DNA from: Capsaspora owczarzaki ATCC 30864
Taxonomy: Eukaryota; Opisthokonta; Filasterea
Direction: 5' to 3'
NCBI RefSeq assembly: GCF_000151315.2
Contig: NW_011887292.1
Coordinates: 1,307,735 to 1,371,734, forward strand
Length of the DNA: 64,000 nt
The notes under the pieces were generated by a model. It searched no databases. It saw only the letters and a program-made list of their open reading frames with translations, and was not told the origin of the DNA. This document shows positions 31,401-42,693 of this stretch, piece by piece (position 1 is the first letter of the stretch; each line of letters begins with the position of its first letter). A program made the position numbers and the translations under genes.

Positions 31401-34400
31401 GTCCATCATTGGCACGCAGACAACCGTTCTGCAATACTTCCCGGCCGTCATCAAGGAGCTCATGACCGTGTACAAAATGCCCGAGCTTGCGCCGATGGTG
31501 GCTGGATTTATCGAGAGCATTCCCATGGACAAGGCCAAGTCCAAGCTCATTGTGCACAAGCTGCAGTTCATGAGTCAGCTGGTGCAAGGCGCCTTGTTCC
31601 AGTCGGCCGAAGGCCGCTTCTTGCTGCTGCCCACCGTCCTGAAGCATGTCAAGCTTCATCTGGAGAACCGCGAGGACTTGCCCATCTGCGTCGAACTCGT
31701 CTGCGCCGTGCTCTCAACCACCGGCCACCACAAGCTGCCGGAAGACATTGACGCTGCCATGTCGCTTTTGCGTCCGATTCTGAATGCCTGCTCTCGCACG
31801 CCTCCCAATGAGGCTGGCGCGGGCGAGATTGTCGCCTGTCTCCTGTCCATTCTGCACATGATGCCGGCCGAGCAGTTTGAGAGCTATCACGACACGATGG
31901 ATGAAGTCGAGCTTGCCGACTTTTTGAACGAAATGTTTGCCTGCTTCCTCGTGTTTACGACGGCCAACATTTACCCGCGCGACTGGGCTGTCATGGGTTT
32001 GCTGCAAAACTACGTCATCCTCAAGGCCATCGAGTTGCTGGCAGCCCGTGCGCTTGAAAACCACTTCCTTGTGGGCAACAAGTTCAAGCGCCAGCTCTGG
32101 AACGACTTTTTGCGTCTCAACCTGACCTTTATCACGCAGGACGTGCTCCAGCTCGAAAAGCTGCCCGAGACGCGCCGCAGCAAGATTCTGATCAAATACA
32201 GCGATATGCGCGTGCAGTCGGCCGTGGTCATGAAGGAGCTGTGGGACAAGCTCGGCCCGCTCAAAATCCAGTTTGTTCCTGCGTTGGTCGGTCCCCTGCT
32301 GGAGACGACCCTCATCCCGGTGCCCGAGCTGCGTGAAATTTCCCTGTTTATGCTGGCCGACATGGCGAAGGTTGAGTATGCCGCCCGCGGCGTCATTCGT
32401 CAGACCGAAAGCGAGACGATCGACCGTCTGGACGAGCTCGTTGGCGAGGGCAAGGGCGATGTCTCGTACATTGGCGACATTACCAACATGCTCACGCTGC
32501 ACCTGACCAAGCCGAACGCTGGCGATCCAGACACTGGGCGGCCCCCATTCAAGCCGGACGCAAAGCTGGCCGAGTACGGCGCGCAGTTTGCCTCCACCAT
32601 CCAGAGCCTGCTGGAACTTTTGCTGCGCTATCGCACGCTGGGCAATCACGACGAAAACCGCGACGAACGCGCGTCCGTCATGCACGACCTGCTCTTGTTC
32701 TTTGAAGGCATTCATCGCGAGGACAACTACTATCGCTACGTCGACCGCTTGCGTGACCTGCATGTGCAAAACAACAACTTTACCGAAGCAGGCTTTGCCC
32801 TCGGTCTATATGGAAACCACCTGCAGTGGAGCGACGTCAAGCTGCCCGCGCAGGGCAACGGCAAGTATCCTGCCCAGACAATGCGCGAGCGCAAGGCGGC
32901 CGTCTACAATGAAATCATTGGCTACTTTGACAAGGGCAAGGACTGGGAGGTTGCCATTCAACACTGCAAGATTCTGGCGGTGCAGCTGGAGACGGAGCTC
33001 TTTGACTACACCAAGATGAGTGAGATTCTGCAGCGCGAAGCTCGTTTCTTCAACCAGATTGTGTCTCAGCCGCGCTACCATTCCGAGTACTTCCGCGTCG
33101 GCTACTACGGCAAGGGTTTCCCCGTTGCGATTCGGGTAAGTTTGAAGTTGGTTTTTTGGGGAGGCAATGAGAGAGGATTGTGAGCTGGTTGGAGTGTTTT
33201 TTTTGTTTTTGTTTGTTTGTTTGTTTGTTTGTTTGTTTGTTTGTTTGTTTGTTTGTTTGTTTGTTTGTTTGTTTGTTTGTTTGTTTGTTTGTTTGTTTGT
33301 TTGTTTGTTTGTTTGTTTGTTTGTTTGTTTGTTTGTTTGTTTGTTTGTTTGTTTGTTTGTTTGTTTGTTTGTTTGTTTGTTTGTTTGTTTGTTCGTTTGT
33401 TTGTTTGTTTGTTTGTTTGTTTGTTTGTTTGTTTGTTTGTTTGTTTTTTTCTGACTGGTTTGTTTTTGTGACGATCTGCTCAACAACTCTAGAACCGCGA
33501 GTTTGTGTATCGCGGTGACGAGCTGGAACGCATTGCTGCGTTCGTGGAACGCATTCAGGCGCAGTATCCTGAAGCACAGATGGTCAAGAACAATGCTCCG
33601 GTGGACGAGAAGACTCAGAACGACGAGGGCCAGCACATTCAAATTGTCAAGGTCGATCCTACCCCGCCGCCCAAGGACTTCAAGGGTCGCAAAGTTGCAG
33701 AGGGTATCGAGAGGTACTATGCTCTCAACGATGTGAACACGTTCACGTTCGCACGGCCCTTCCGCAAGGGTGCCAAGAGTGGCAATGAATTTGCTGTACG
33801 TTGTTGTCGTCGTCGTCGTGTTTGATTGATATAATTTGGTACTTTCGTGACCGGGGGGAGAAAACCACACATAAACCTCACTTGGTCTGCGCCGGATCTT
33901 GACAGGATTTGTGGACGGAAAAGACAACGCTTGTCCTGGCCGCGTCTCTGCCGAACGTTCTGCGCCGTTCCCAAGTCATCGAATCAAAGCGGGTATGTTG
34001 CGGCTCCTCGATTGTTTGGATTGAGGTGAACTGCGGGGTTTTTGCTGTATCTCACAGTTTTTTTGTTTGTTTGTTTTGTTTGTTGCTGTGCCCACAACGA
34101 TTAGAGCGAGATCTCGCCCATCGAAAATGCGCTGGATGCAATGTCGAGCAAGAACAAGGAGCTCATCGCAATGGTTGAAAAGTACGAGGCCGGCCAGGGT
34201 GGCAACGTCAGCCCGTTCACGATGGCGCTCAACGGCATCATCGATGCCGCCGTCAACGGCGGTACCGAAATGTACAAGAAGGCCTTCTTTGTCAAGAGCT
34301 ACATTGCCAGCTATCCCGAGCACGCCGAGTTTGTGCGCCAGCTCAAAATCTCCCTGGATGAGCAGATGGACATTGTGCAGCGAGGCTTGACGCTGCATGC

Positions 34401-34890
34401 CCGCATTGTGTCGGAGGAGATGCGTGCGCTGCATTCCAAGATGGAGACCTTCTTCACCGATCTCAAAAAGAAGCATGCCATGCCCTTCGACGAAACCGAG
34501 TCCGGTGTTGCGACTCCGTCCGTCAGCAGCCCGTCAGTGTCTGCAGTCTCCAGTGCCCCCGCATCGCCGCCAGAGCAGCGCAAGGCCACGTTGGTTCGCA
34601 CCGAGTCGAGCACCCGTACTCACGCCGTGACACCGATCTCGGCCGCCGATGCCGATGTCGCTGATCATCCCGCAGCTCGCCTGCCCGAAATCCCCGTCAA
34701 GCCCCTGCGTCCTGCGCGCTCTGTGGATGTGCCCGACGCCGCCACGCCGCCGCTGCCTCACCGTCCCGTGCTTCGCTCTGTTTCAGACACCTCTTCCTCG
34801 GCTGGTCCCGAGAGCCCCGATCGCCCAGCGAAGCCTGCAAAGCCGCTTCCTGGCGCTCGCTCTGTGCTCCCTCCTCCCCTTCCTCGTTAA
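28481..34890 (+). CDS. DOCK-family Rac/Rho guanine nucleotide exchange factor (DOCK-A/B type, with SH3)
   Basis: Exons: 28481-28526, 28637-28896, 29095-33135, 33493-33795, 33906-33992, 34105-34890, about 1,841 codons (human DOCK1 is 1,865 aa). An N-terminal SH3 (AIYNFQANGPAQLSLDVG, GAWYRGSFYG, KCIFPTSYIQIKE) marks the DOCK1/2/5 or 3/4 class. A linker typical of the family follows (RRQLQSGTLPQDQIRDI through RRLNLDLVPRS). The DHR1/C2 domain lies at about 515-627 (DLYVTLVHGDFQQGRK, VVFYHTNTPRWSETIRL) and binds phosphoinositide in relatives. The helical middle leads to the catalytic DHR2, about residue 1260 onward, ending with LDEQMDIVQRGLTLHARIVS. The C-terminus is Pro-rich with PxxP sites (KPLRPARS, KPAKPLPGAR), suitable for Crk-type SH3 partners. 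It should activate Rac-like GTPases at the cortex together with ELMO. The donor of exon 2 is uncertain (GTGTGG was chosen to keep frame). Confidence 0.93.
33207..33447. repeat. (TTTG)n tetranucleotide array in DOCK intron
   Basis: About 60 units with one TTCG variant near 33391, filling most of the intron between exons ending at 33135 and starting at 33493. It has the same unit and the same orientation to transcription as the ferrochelatase array. Confidence 0.99.
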
Positions 34891-35134
34891 CGTTCGATGG
34901 GGGTTTGCAAAATTGGTGTTTGCTCGTGTAATTTCTTTGTTATTCTTTTGCTGCTGCTGTACCAGCAAAACAAAATTGAGCAACTCAAACCAAAATCATG
35001 GAGGTCGACAATAATACCATCACTGTGCCATGCAGCATAAGCTATTCAGTGTTTTGACTGTAATTGACAAGTGGATGCTAAAATGGAAATGACAGAAATC
35101 GAAAAACAAAACAAAACCAAACAACAGACAGACG

Positions 35135-36806
35135 TCATCGCGTGTCCTTCCCGTAGAGTTGTGGAAAGAAGAGCTCATCAATGTAAAAGTCCCCTTGGTC
35201 TGTACTGGATGCCTTGGTTTCTTGTTGGCGTGCCGAATTCATTTGCGTGATGGATGGAACGATTGTTTCGGCAAAATCGTCCTCCCAGTGCACGCTCTGT
35301 GATCGATTCGGGCTCGCGGCTGGCGAGCTGGAAGTCAGGGCGCTGCCTAGCTGACTGGCTGCGCGATCTGTCGTGGAGTTGGCCGACGTGGATGTGGCAT
35401 TGCTTTTCGCGTGTGCCAACATTTCTTTCTGGAAGTGTTGCGGGTTGGTGTGTCCGCCGCTGAACTGCCGTTCGAGGTCTTCAAAGGGATGCGGATGCGA
35501 CTCGGTTTCGGTCCGACCGGGCCCTAACGCTGCCTGCTGGAGCTGCCGCACAAGCCAGGAGGGAATGTCCGTCGAGCCGTCAGATTGCGACTGCGGTTGG
35601 TAGAACGATTCTGTCGGGGCAGGGTACATTTTCTCCAAAGCTGCAGGATCCACAGAGCTGGGTCGGACTTGGTGTGTGCGGCGTTGGGCAACAGCAGCCG
35701 ACGCGCTGTTGATGGTCGGCGTTGTGCTTTCGTTTTCTGCAAGATTGTGCAAGTGTGTTGGGTGGTCCACGCTCAATGTTGCCAAGGCGGGTGGCGTTGC
35801 TGAAGAGGCGGTCATCGACGGTTTTCGTCGACCACCGCGGCGCATAAACTGAGCGGTTTGGAAGCCCGTGGCGTAAACGGACAGACCGCCACCCGCAACC
35901 AAATTGGAGCATCGATGAGGTAGAAAATGGGCCAAGCCGCCAGCCGCGATGGCTGCTGGTGGCGGCATATACTCTGCAAGCATGTTAGGAAGGAGGGCAA
36001 TGGTTGGGAAGTGCTCTGAGACGTCATGGAGAGCAGCGGCCAGCGCAGGGTAGCCCTATCAGAGCAGAGAAAACAGCAGCAGCAGCAGCAAACAAAGCAA
36101 TCACACAACCCCAGGCAAAGGGAAAGAGGGGTCAGCTTTCAAGAATTGCCGTCCATTCAACAATAAGCTCGTTGCTTTGCGTGATCTTTACATTAACAAA
36201 GTTGCCAGGAACGAGCAGAGCGGCATGAATATCTGTGCATCGCCAAAAACGGTCAGACAAAAGTCAAGGATTTCACAAAATCAACAATCAAAAATTCCTA
36301 GTCCATGCACCAAACGCTGGAACAGTGCATCATACAATACCTTCATCACACGCCGAGTACAATCGGTCAATGAGACTGGCTTCGCTGTTTGAGTGGAAGA
36401 AGCTCAGGCTGCCGCTCGCTGCTGCAGCAGGCCATGCCTTGCCACCACCGTCCGCACCAGCAGCAGCAGCCATCATCGCAGTAGCAGCTGTAGTAGCAGA
36501 GTGCTGGCTGAGAGCAGCAGCTGCTTGCAAGAGCTCGGCATGAGCACGGCGCGCTTCAGCCTCGCACTGCTCGACCGACAGCAACGATTGCTGGTGCCTT
36601 GACTTGGAGGGCGAAGCGAAGGCGAAGCGGCGACCTGGCCATGATACAACAAAGTCAACGAGTGAGAGTTGAATGCATTGGATGATAATGATTCGAGGTG
36701 AAGTCAGGGTGAAGCAAGGGTGAAGCAAGGGTGAAACTCTGATCAAAGCCAAACCTGCGCCGTGTAAGACGAGCACTCGCAAGGAACTGAACGAACTGAG
36801 CGCCAT
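35135..36806 (-). CDS. Type II 3-dehydroquinase-like protein, probably catalytically dead, with long disordered tail
   Basis: Exons (minus): 36806-36755, 36634-36341, 36232-36192, 36055-35135, 436 codons (435 aa). The order of segments follows the flavodoxin-like fold of type II dehydroquinase (AroQ/QutE): RVLVLHGAG (for ILVLNGPN), FFHSNSEASLIDRLYSA (for FFQSNxEGELIDxIHxA), ALLVPGNFVNGYPALAAALH (for IIINPGAYTHTSVALRDAL), FPTIALLPNM (for PVVEVHLSNI) and a closing LVAGGGLSVYATGFQTA. The usual catalytic residues are not kept: the Asn of NPG is Val, and the His of THTS and of EVHLSN are absent. A Ser/Ala-rich insertion sits after the first strand, and about 180 C-terminal residues look disordered. 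It is probably a fold relative without the shikimate/quinate activity. The assignment rests on motif order only. Confidence 0.55.
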
Positions 36807-37051
36807 CAAAAACAAGGAGATGGGGAAAAAAATGACTGAATGAATGAATGAAGAATAATAATAATAGGCGCATTCAGTGCAAACTCAGACAAGCCGTTCA
36901 CAGGAAGCTGAGCAAATTTTAGGAAATCCGCAACAAGTGCTCGGAAGTTTACCGCACATTCAGAACACAGATGCAGCACCATCGGAACAACACATCGCGC
37001 GCTCCATACTACACACATACGGCATCATGAACGTTTATTGCGACGCACATC

Positions 37052-37890
37052 TCACCAGTCTGGTGCATAGCCGCACGACGAACACAATTTGGCCTTGTCT
37101 GCTCCGCTATGGGTCTTCTCGCGATCTGGGCAGTCCCGCTGCCGTGCAAGGACTTGCAACGGCAGATTGGTGTGTGTTGCATCACAGTATGGTGGTGATT
37201 TCGTGTACTTGCAGGCACAGAGCTGGAAGACAGCCTGTTGGCGCTCGGGGACTGTCCACCTCAGCGGCTTGAAATCGGTGCCAGCATGAGCACCTGCAAC
37301 CATCGCAGTATCAACGTTGTGAGTGAGTGACACCCTATTCGCGCTGATTCCAGGATGATCCAACAGCAGCAGCAATGTTGATCCGAAAAACCTGATCAGC
37401 ACACGCAGAGTGCTTCAAAGTCCAACTCACCATCGCACCAAGGCTGTTTCTTGCTCAATCCGCATGTACACCAGAGCTTCTTCTCGCCTGGCACCAATCC
37501 ACGAATATTACACGGGCAGTACTACCAAGCACCATTTGGTTGACAGATGGAAGTGAGATTGCAAAACAACGCGTTGTTTCAAGCCAAGTGATCAGCAAAT
37601 CAGCTAACCATCGCCGGTCGCGGGAAGAGCTCGGTCGCTCCTGCTGCGGCTGCTGCTTGATCAATGCTGTCGACTGCGTCCTTGTCGAGCTCTGCCTGCC
37701 CGCGCTGCTGCTCGCTGTCTATGTCCTTGTCCTTGTCCGTGATTGAGTGACTCGTCTTGTCCTTGTCCTCCTTGACCGTGTCCTTGCCGTCCGCGCTGGA
37801 GCTGCCCGTCTTGTCAGTGATGCTGAGCGTGGCAGCAACAGCATCGACGAGACTGCTGCCGTCCTCCGATGGCTGTGCTGGCTGCGACAT
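37052..37890 (-). CDS. Double CDGSH-type iron-sulphur protein (CISD3-like)
   Basis: Exons (minus): 37890-37609, 37521-37431, 37293-37052, 205 codons (204 aa). Two CDGSH signatures are visible: CTCGLSKKQPWCDGAH (about residues 116-131) and CACKYTKSPPYCDATH. Each gives three Cys and one His for a [2Fe-2S] cluster. Two motifs in one chain define the CISD3 (Miner2) class, which is a mitochondrial matrix protein in animals. The first exon encodes about 94 acidic, Asp/Lys/Ser-rich residues; they look unlike a mitochondrial presequence, so either the true start or the location may differ. The Cys codon context at the exon 2/3 join (GAT G|GT GCT CAT) completes the first motif. The gene is divergent from the oxoamine synthase, with starts 329 bp apart. 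Confidence 0.88.
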
Positions 37891-38219
37891 GCTGCGTGGA
37901 CGTTGATCGTGTTCCAGATTGTCGGCGTTTCAGTTGGTGCAGCACGAGGACTGAGCACTTTAACAGAAACACAACACAACGAGCAACAGTCAATCTAAAT
38001 CAGCCATCATCATTCTCATCGTCATCCATCATTGGGATTCGACAATGAGGGGGGATGAACAAGGAGGACGATGCGGCCGGCCGTGTGAGAATGGATCATC
38101 ACTCGGCAGTTTGTTCTACGAGCTCAACTCTCATGTCAATCCGTTTCTTCCTGATTGTTAAAACATTGCTAGATCTATCTACCAGTCTTCGTTTGTTTCT
38201 CTCTTTTTCTTTGGTTCTG
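37891..38219. promoter_or_regulatory. Divergent promoter region (CDGSH protein / oxoamine synthase)
   Basis: 329 bp between two outward-pointing start codons, with no further gene recognised. The T-rich stretch 38170-38215 lies directly before the plus-strand start. Confidence 0.5.
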
Positions 38220-39950
38220 ATGCAGCGCTGCGCAAGTCAAGCGGCTGGACGGCTGTCGGTGCTGCGATCAAGCCTCGTCTGCCCATGCTCCATCTCATCG
38301 CTACCATCATCATCATCATCATCGTCGTCGTCGTCATTGTCCTTCCCATCGTCGAGCTCTGTGATGACTGCCCCGATTCAGGCTGCCTCTCCAATGCGCA
38401 TGCGGTCACTGTCAAGCGTGACTGCCGCCACTCCTCCAATCCCGAGCACCTCACTGCCTGCCCATGATGCAAACATCAACTCCAGTACAACCTCACTCCC
38501 TGCTTCTGCTTCTGCTTCTGCTTCTACTTCAGCTTCTGCTTCTGGTGGGCGGAATCACAGCGCTGCTTTGATGCTGCAGCCGGGCGCTCCGCTCGAATCC
38601 AAATTGCTCGCTGCCCTCGATGCACGTCGCGCAGTGCAGTCGTGCAGAACGCTGACCATTGCCACAGACGATGGCACAGCATCGGGCGTACCGCTGGCTG
38701 ATTTCTCATCGAACGACTACCTCGGTCTGGCGCGAGACCAAACCTTGCAGGCGCGGTTACTGCAACCGCCGACGACGTCGACGATGGATGAACATGCACT
38801 TCGAGATCGCGCAGTGGGCTCGACCGGATCGCGGCTCTTGACTGGCAATAATGGCTTGTACGAGTGTGTGGAGCGCCTGGTGCGTGATTTTCACGGCGGA
38901 GCGGCCGGTCTGATTTTCAACTCTGGCTACGATGCCAATCTGGGAATATTCGGGAGCCTGCCACAACGCGGCGATGTCATCTTTGTCGATGAGCTCATTC
39001 ACGCCTCGGTGCACGAAGGGCTGAAGCTCTCGCGCGGATCCAAGGTGACCTTCCGACACAACGATCTGGCCGACCTTGAGCGCAAGCTCGAGCAGGCAGC
39101 CCGCCAGTCCGCAGGCTTGCGAGAGCCGTCAACCGGCGGCAGTAACAGAAGCAGTGGAACAGCAGAATCATCTGAAGGCCCAACAGCTCCGGCAGCGGGC
39201 CGGACAAGGTCCTTTTTGATTGCGGTCGAGTCGGTTTACTCGATGGACGGTGACTGCGCCCCGTTGGTGGAGCTCGCGCAGTTAGCCGAGCGCTGGAATG
39301 CGGCGCTCATTGTCGACGAGGCGCATGGGACGGGAGTGATGGGCGACCGCGGGCAAGGGCTCGTTGGCGCGCTGGGCGTGGAGAATCGCGTTTTTGCGCG
39401 CGTGCACACGTTCGGCAAGGCACTCGGTGCTCACGGTGCCATCGTTATTAGCTCGCCAGTCGTCCGCGAGTATCTCGTCAACTATGCGCGCTCGCTGGTG
39501 TACACGACATCGCTTCCGCCGCACTCGTTGCTGTCGATCGCGCATGCCTACCGCCGTCTCGAAGAGGTCGGCTCGGAGCGGAGGGCCAAGGTGCTCGATC
39601 TCATTCAGCACTTTCGGACGCGGATTCAAACATGCTCGAATGCACGCATTGCGCGAGCTCTCCTCCCGTCCGACACTCCCATCCAAGGGCTCGTTGTGCC
39701 CGGCAATGCACAAGTTGTTGCGCTCGCCCGCCATTTGCGAAAGCGGGGTATGAACGCGTTGCCAATTCGCTCGCCGACCGTACCCACCGGCGCTGAGCGG
39801 CTTCGAATCATTGTGCACGCCCACAACACGGTGCAGCAAATCGACGGACTCGTGGCGGCCATTGAAGAGTACTTTGCGTCAGAAGATTCTTCGACCGATT
39901 CTCCAGTGGTAAAGGCCGTTCCTGCGCCAGCTGTCGTGTCGTCCCTGTAG
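38220..39950 (+). CDS. Alpha-oxoamine synthase, BioF/KBL type (8-amino-7-oxononanoate synthase-like)
   Basis: Single exon, 577 codons (576 aa). A PLP enzyme of fold type I: it should condense an amino acid with an acyl-CoA and release CO2 and CoA. Motifs in order: DFSSNDYLGLA, VGSTGSRLLTGNNGLYE, IFVDELIHASVHEGLKLS, FLIAVESVYSMDGD, ALIVDEAHGTGVMGDRG and the PLP-lysine TFGKALGAHGA at about residue 397. SNDYLGLA and GSRLLTGN favour BioF-like (biotin) over ALA synthase; KBL remains possible. The start MQRCASQAAGRLSVLRSSLV opens a basic, Ser-rich, acid-poor leader consistent with mitochondrial import, followed by more low-complexity Ser/Ala. An insertion of about 35 residues (Ser/Gly-rich, near 300-335) interrupts the large domain. 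Confidence 0.85.
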   Translation: MQRCASQAAGRLSVLRSSLVCPCSISSLPSSSSSSSSSSLSFPSSSSVMTAPIQAASPMRMRSLSSVTAATPPIPSTSLPAHDANINSSTTSLPASASASASTSASASGGRNHSAALMLQPGAPLESKLLAALDARRAVQSCRTLTIATDDGTASGVPLADFSSNDYLGLARDQTLQARLLQPPTTSTMDEHALRDRAVGSTGSRLLTGNNGLYECVERLVRDFHGGAAGLIFNSGYDANLGIFGSLPQRGDVIFVDELIHASVHEGLKLSRGSKVTFRHNDLADLERKLEQAARQSAGLREPSTGGSNRSSGTAESSEGPTAPAAGRTRSFLIAVESVYSMDGDCAPLVELAQLAERWNAALIVDEAHGTGVMGDRGQGLVGALGVENRVFARVHTFGKALGAHGAIVISSPVVREYLVNYARSLVYTTSLPPHSLLSIAHAYRRLEEVGSERRAKVLDLIQHFRTRIQTCSNARIARALLPSDTPIQGLVVPGNAQVVALARHLRKRGMNALPIRSPTVPTGAERLRIIVHAHNTVQQIDGLVAAIEEYFASEDSSTDSPVVKAVPAPAVVSSL

Positions 39951-40465
39951 CCGGAATCTAATCGATTGAAATTCGTGTTGGTTTTTTTTTTTTTTTTTTT
40001 TTTTCCGAAGCTGATTTTGCGGGCTTTCTGTGGCGGTTTTGATTCCAGGGCGGAATGAAGATATCCTCGGAAAAACTGCAGTTGTTTGTATTATTAAAAG
40101 TCGCTTGATCGAGAGTGCAAAAACCACAAAAGCTAAGAGAATGAGCGATTCACGCGCTGAATCGAGTCGACACGCGTGGATTTCGGTCATATCGAAAACA
40201 AAAAAATGCAACAAGGAGGATTTGAAAACCACGCAGCTTCACTCTGTGGCGAAAAGTCTGAGATTGCTCGCTCACGCCAAATCCGGCATCTTTTTTTTTT
40301 TTGAGCTGTTTTTCGTTGCTGTTGTGCGATCAATGCAGATCAGAGCTCGCTAATGTTTCAAAGCCAATTGTTTTCTTGTTGTTGTTGTTGTTGTTGTCTG
40401 ATGTTACACTCCTAGTGTTGCCATTCACTCGTCCTTTTTTTTTTTTTTACTTTCCCCCAATCCCA
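39951..40465. other. Intergenic region between oxoamine synthase and ALDH genes
   Basis: 515 bp in tandem orientation. It holds poly-T tracts at about 39983-40004, 40291-40301 and 40435-40448, and a TTG repeat near 40378-40397. The last T tract is 17 nt before the ALDH start. No gene recognised. Confidence 0.6.
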
Positions 40466-42426
40466 ATGTCTGTCAAGCTCGAACAAGTCGCCGCGACGCT
40501 CGGCCGTCTTCGTGACGTTTTCCACTCTGGGCACACGCTGTCCTACGAGTACCGCCTCACGGTTTGTCGCTCTCCTCCCTTCTTCTTCATCATCATCTTC
40601 TTCTTCTCTTCTTCCACTTCAACTTCACTCTGTGCTTTTGAATTTGAGACTCGGCGCGAGCAGAAAAAAAAAAAAAAAAAAAAGACGGGAAGATTTTTGT
40701 ATTTTTCCGATCCGACGGCTCAATAAAATTTGCGCCTTCCATGTCTCCATTACAGCACTGTGACTACTACTACGACGACGACGACGATGAATACTATTAC
40801 TGCTGATGCTGATGCTGGTGAACGCCGCATTGCACACATTTGGCTGTTGAGAGTGCGGCAAACGCGACGCGTCTTATCGGCTCATTGCTGCTCTCTTCAC
40901 CCGACCCGTTCCCTCAACCACTCACTCTCTCTCTCTCTCATCCTCCGCTCTTTCCTCCCTCAATGAGTAGTGTTTGTTCGTTCGTTCGTTCGTCCGCTTT
41001 GCTGCTGCAGTCAAAGCCAAACACTCGCAAAAACAAAAAGTCCGAACTCACTCACTCACCTTCACTCACCCTCTCTCTACACCACACAAACAAACAGCAA
41101 CTCAAGGCCATCGAGCGCATGTTTGTCGAAAACCAAGAGGCCATCGTCGGCGCCGTGCAGAAGGACTTGGGCAAGAAGCACCCGTTCGAGGCGCACTGCA
41201 CAGAGTACGCACTCGTTCTAGCCGACGTCCGCCACACAATGAACAAGCTCAAGAAGTGGATGAAGCCGCAGTCCGTGTACTCGCCCGTCGCCATTCAGCC
41301 GGTGAGCTCGTACGTGTCCAAGGAGCCGCTCGGCGTCTGCCTCATCATGAGTCCCTGGAACTACCCCGTCAACCTCGCCATCGTCCCGCTGATTGGCGCC
41401 ATTGCCGCCGGTAACACGGCGCTGCTCAAGCTCTCCCGCCACTCTGCCAACGTCGCCACGACGCTGGGCGAGCTGTGCATCAAGTACCTCGACTCGCAGG
41501 CCGTCGCGATCGAGTACGAGGGCGGCGCCAGCATGATCACCGAGCTTATCAAGCACAAGTGGGACCACGTCTTCTTCACTGGCTCCGTATCGGTTGGCCG
41601 CATCGTCTACGAAGCGGCTGCCAAGCACCTGACGCCCGTGGTGCTCGAGCTGGGCGGCAAGAACCCCGTCTTTATCGATCGCAAAGTGCACATCCCCACC
41701 GTTGCGCGTCGTCTTGCCTGGGGCAAGTTCTTCAACGCCGGTCAGACGTGCGTCGGTGTCGACCACGTGTACGTGCACAAGGACATTGAGCAGGAGCTCA
41801 TCGCCGAGCTCAAGAAGGCCGTGACCCAATTCTACGGCGAAAACCCGCAGACGAGCTCGTCGTTCGCGCGCATCATTAGCAACCACCACGTCAAGCGCCT
41901 CGCAAAGACCTTTGCTGATGGCGAGGTTGTCATTGGCGGCCAGGTCGACGAGAAGGATGCCTACATTGCGCCGACTGTCATCCGCAACGTGCGCGCCGAC
42001 TCTGAGCTGCTTTCGGACGAGATCTTTGGCCCCATCATGCCCATTATTGCGGTCGACGACCTGATTGCCACGGCCAGCGAGCAGCGCCACAAGCCCAGCC
42101 CCCTGGCGACCTATGTCTTCTCGGACGACGACGAGGTTGTTGCCTCCATCCAGGCCAAGACTCGCTCGGGCGCCTTCCTCGTCAACGAGTGCCTGATCCA
42201 CTTTACCAACTCCAACCTGCCCTTCGGCGGCGTCGGCGAGTCTGGCATCGGCAAGTACCACGGTGCCATCACCTTTGACATTTTCTCGAACGCTCGCGCT
42301 GTCGTCGCCCGCTCGACCAACAAGATTCTCGACGTGCCGCTCCGCTACCCTCCGTACGAGTCTGAAAAGTTCATGGACAAGATCAAGTTCCCCATTGCCT
42401 CTGCCTTCATGTCGGGTGACTGGTAA
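40466..42426 (+). CDS. Aldehyde dehydrogenase, ALDH3-type
   Basis: Exons 40466-40561 and 41098-42426, 475 codons (474 aa), the compact length of class 3 ALDH. The enzyme oxidises (often fatty or aromatic) aldehydes to acids using NAD(P). Exon 1 supplies the N-terminal helix (LRDVFHSGHTLSYEYRLT) that pairs with QLKAIERMFVENQEAIV. Motifs: LIMSPWNYPVNLAIVPLIGA, HVFFTGSVSVGRIVYEAAAK, VVLELGGKNPVFID with the general-base Glu, FNAGQTCVGVDHVYVH with the nucleophilic Cys at about residue 250, and ELLSDEIFGPIMPII. The C-terminus does not show a clear hydrophobic anchor, unlike ALDH3A2. The 536-nt intron is longer than the local norm and holds poly-A and CT-rich stretches. Confidence 0.95.
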
Positions 42427-42693
42427 AAAACAAATCAAAAACAGGCACATCACATTGGTGATGATTGCGTTTCTTTTGTATTCCTCCCCCCCCCGTCTCT
42501 CGATTTGTGATTTGAAAATTCTCCTTGTTTTTTTGTTATTGCATCCATCGATCGTGTGCTGATGAGCTCATCTCCGGCTCTTGTAGCAGCGATCTCGATT
42601 GTGTTTATGAATTGATTGCTTCAATATGACGACTGTATACTTTTGAATACGTGGTTTGACCCAATCGTGCACTTCTAACTTGATGTGGACTGT

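Noticed and set aside
29491-31659. 722-codon open frame antisense to the DOCK gene (and 31714-32769 likewise)
   Set aside because: Mirror of a GC-rich coding exon; no recognisable domain, and the plus strand is clearly the DOCK protein.
33167-33577. FVCL/NKQT repeat open frames in the TTTG array
   Set aside because: Same artefact as above, within a DOCK intron.
41218-42453. 411-codon open frame antisense to the ALDH gene
   Set aside because: Shadow frame opposite strongly conserved ALDH motifs.
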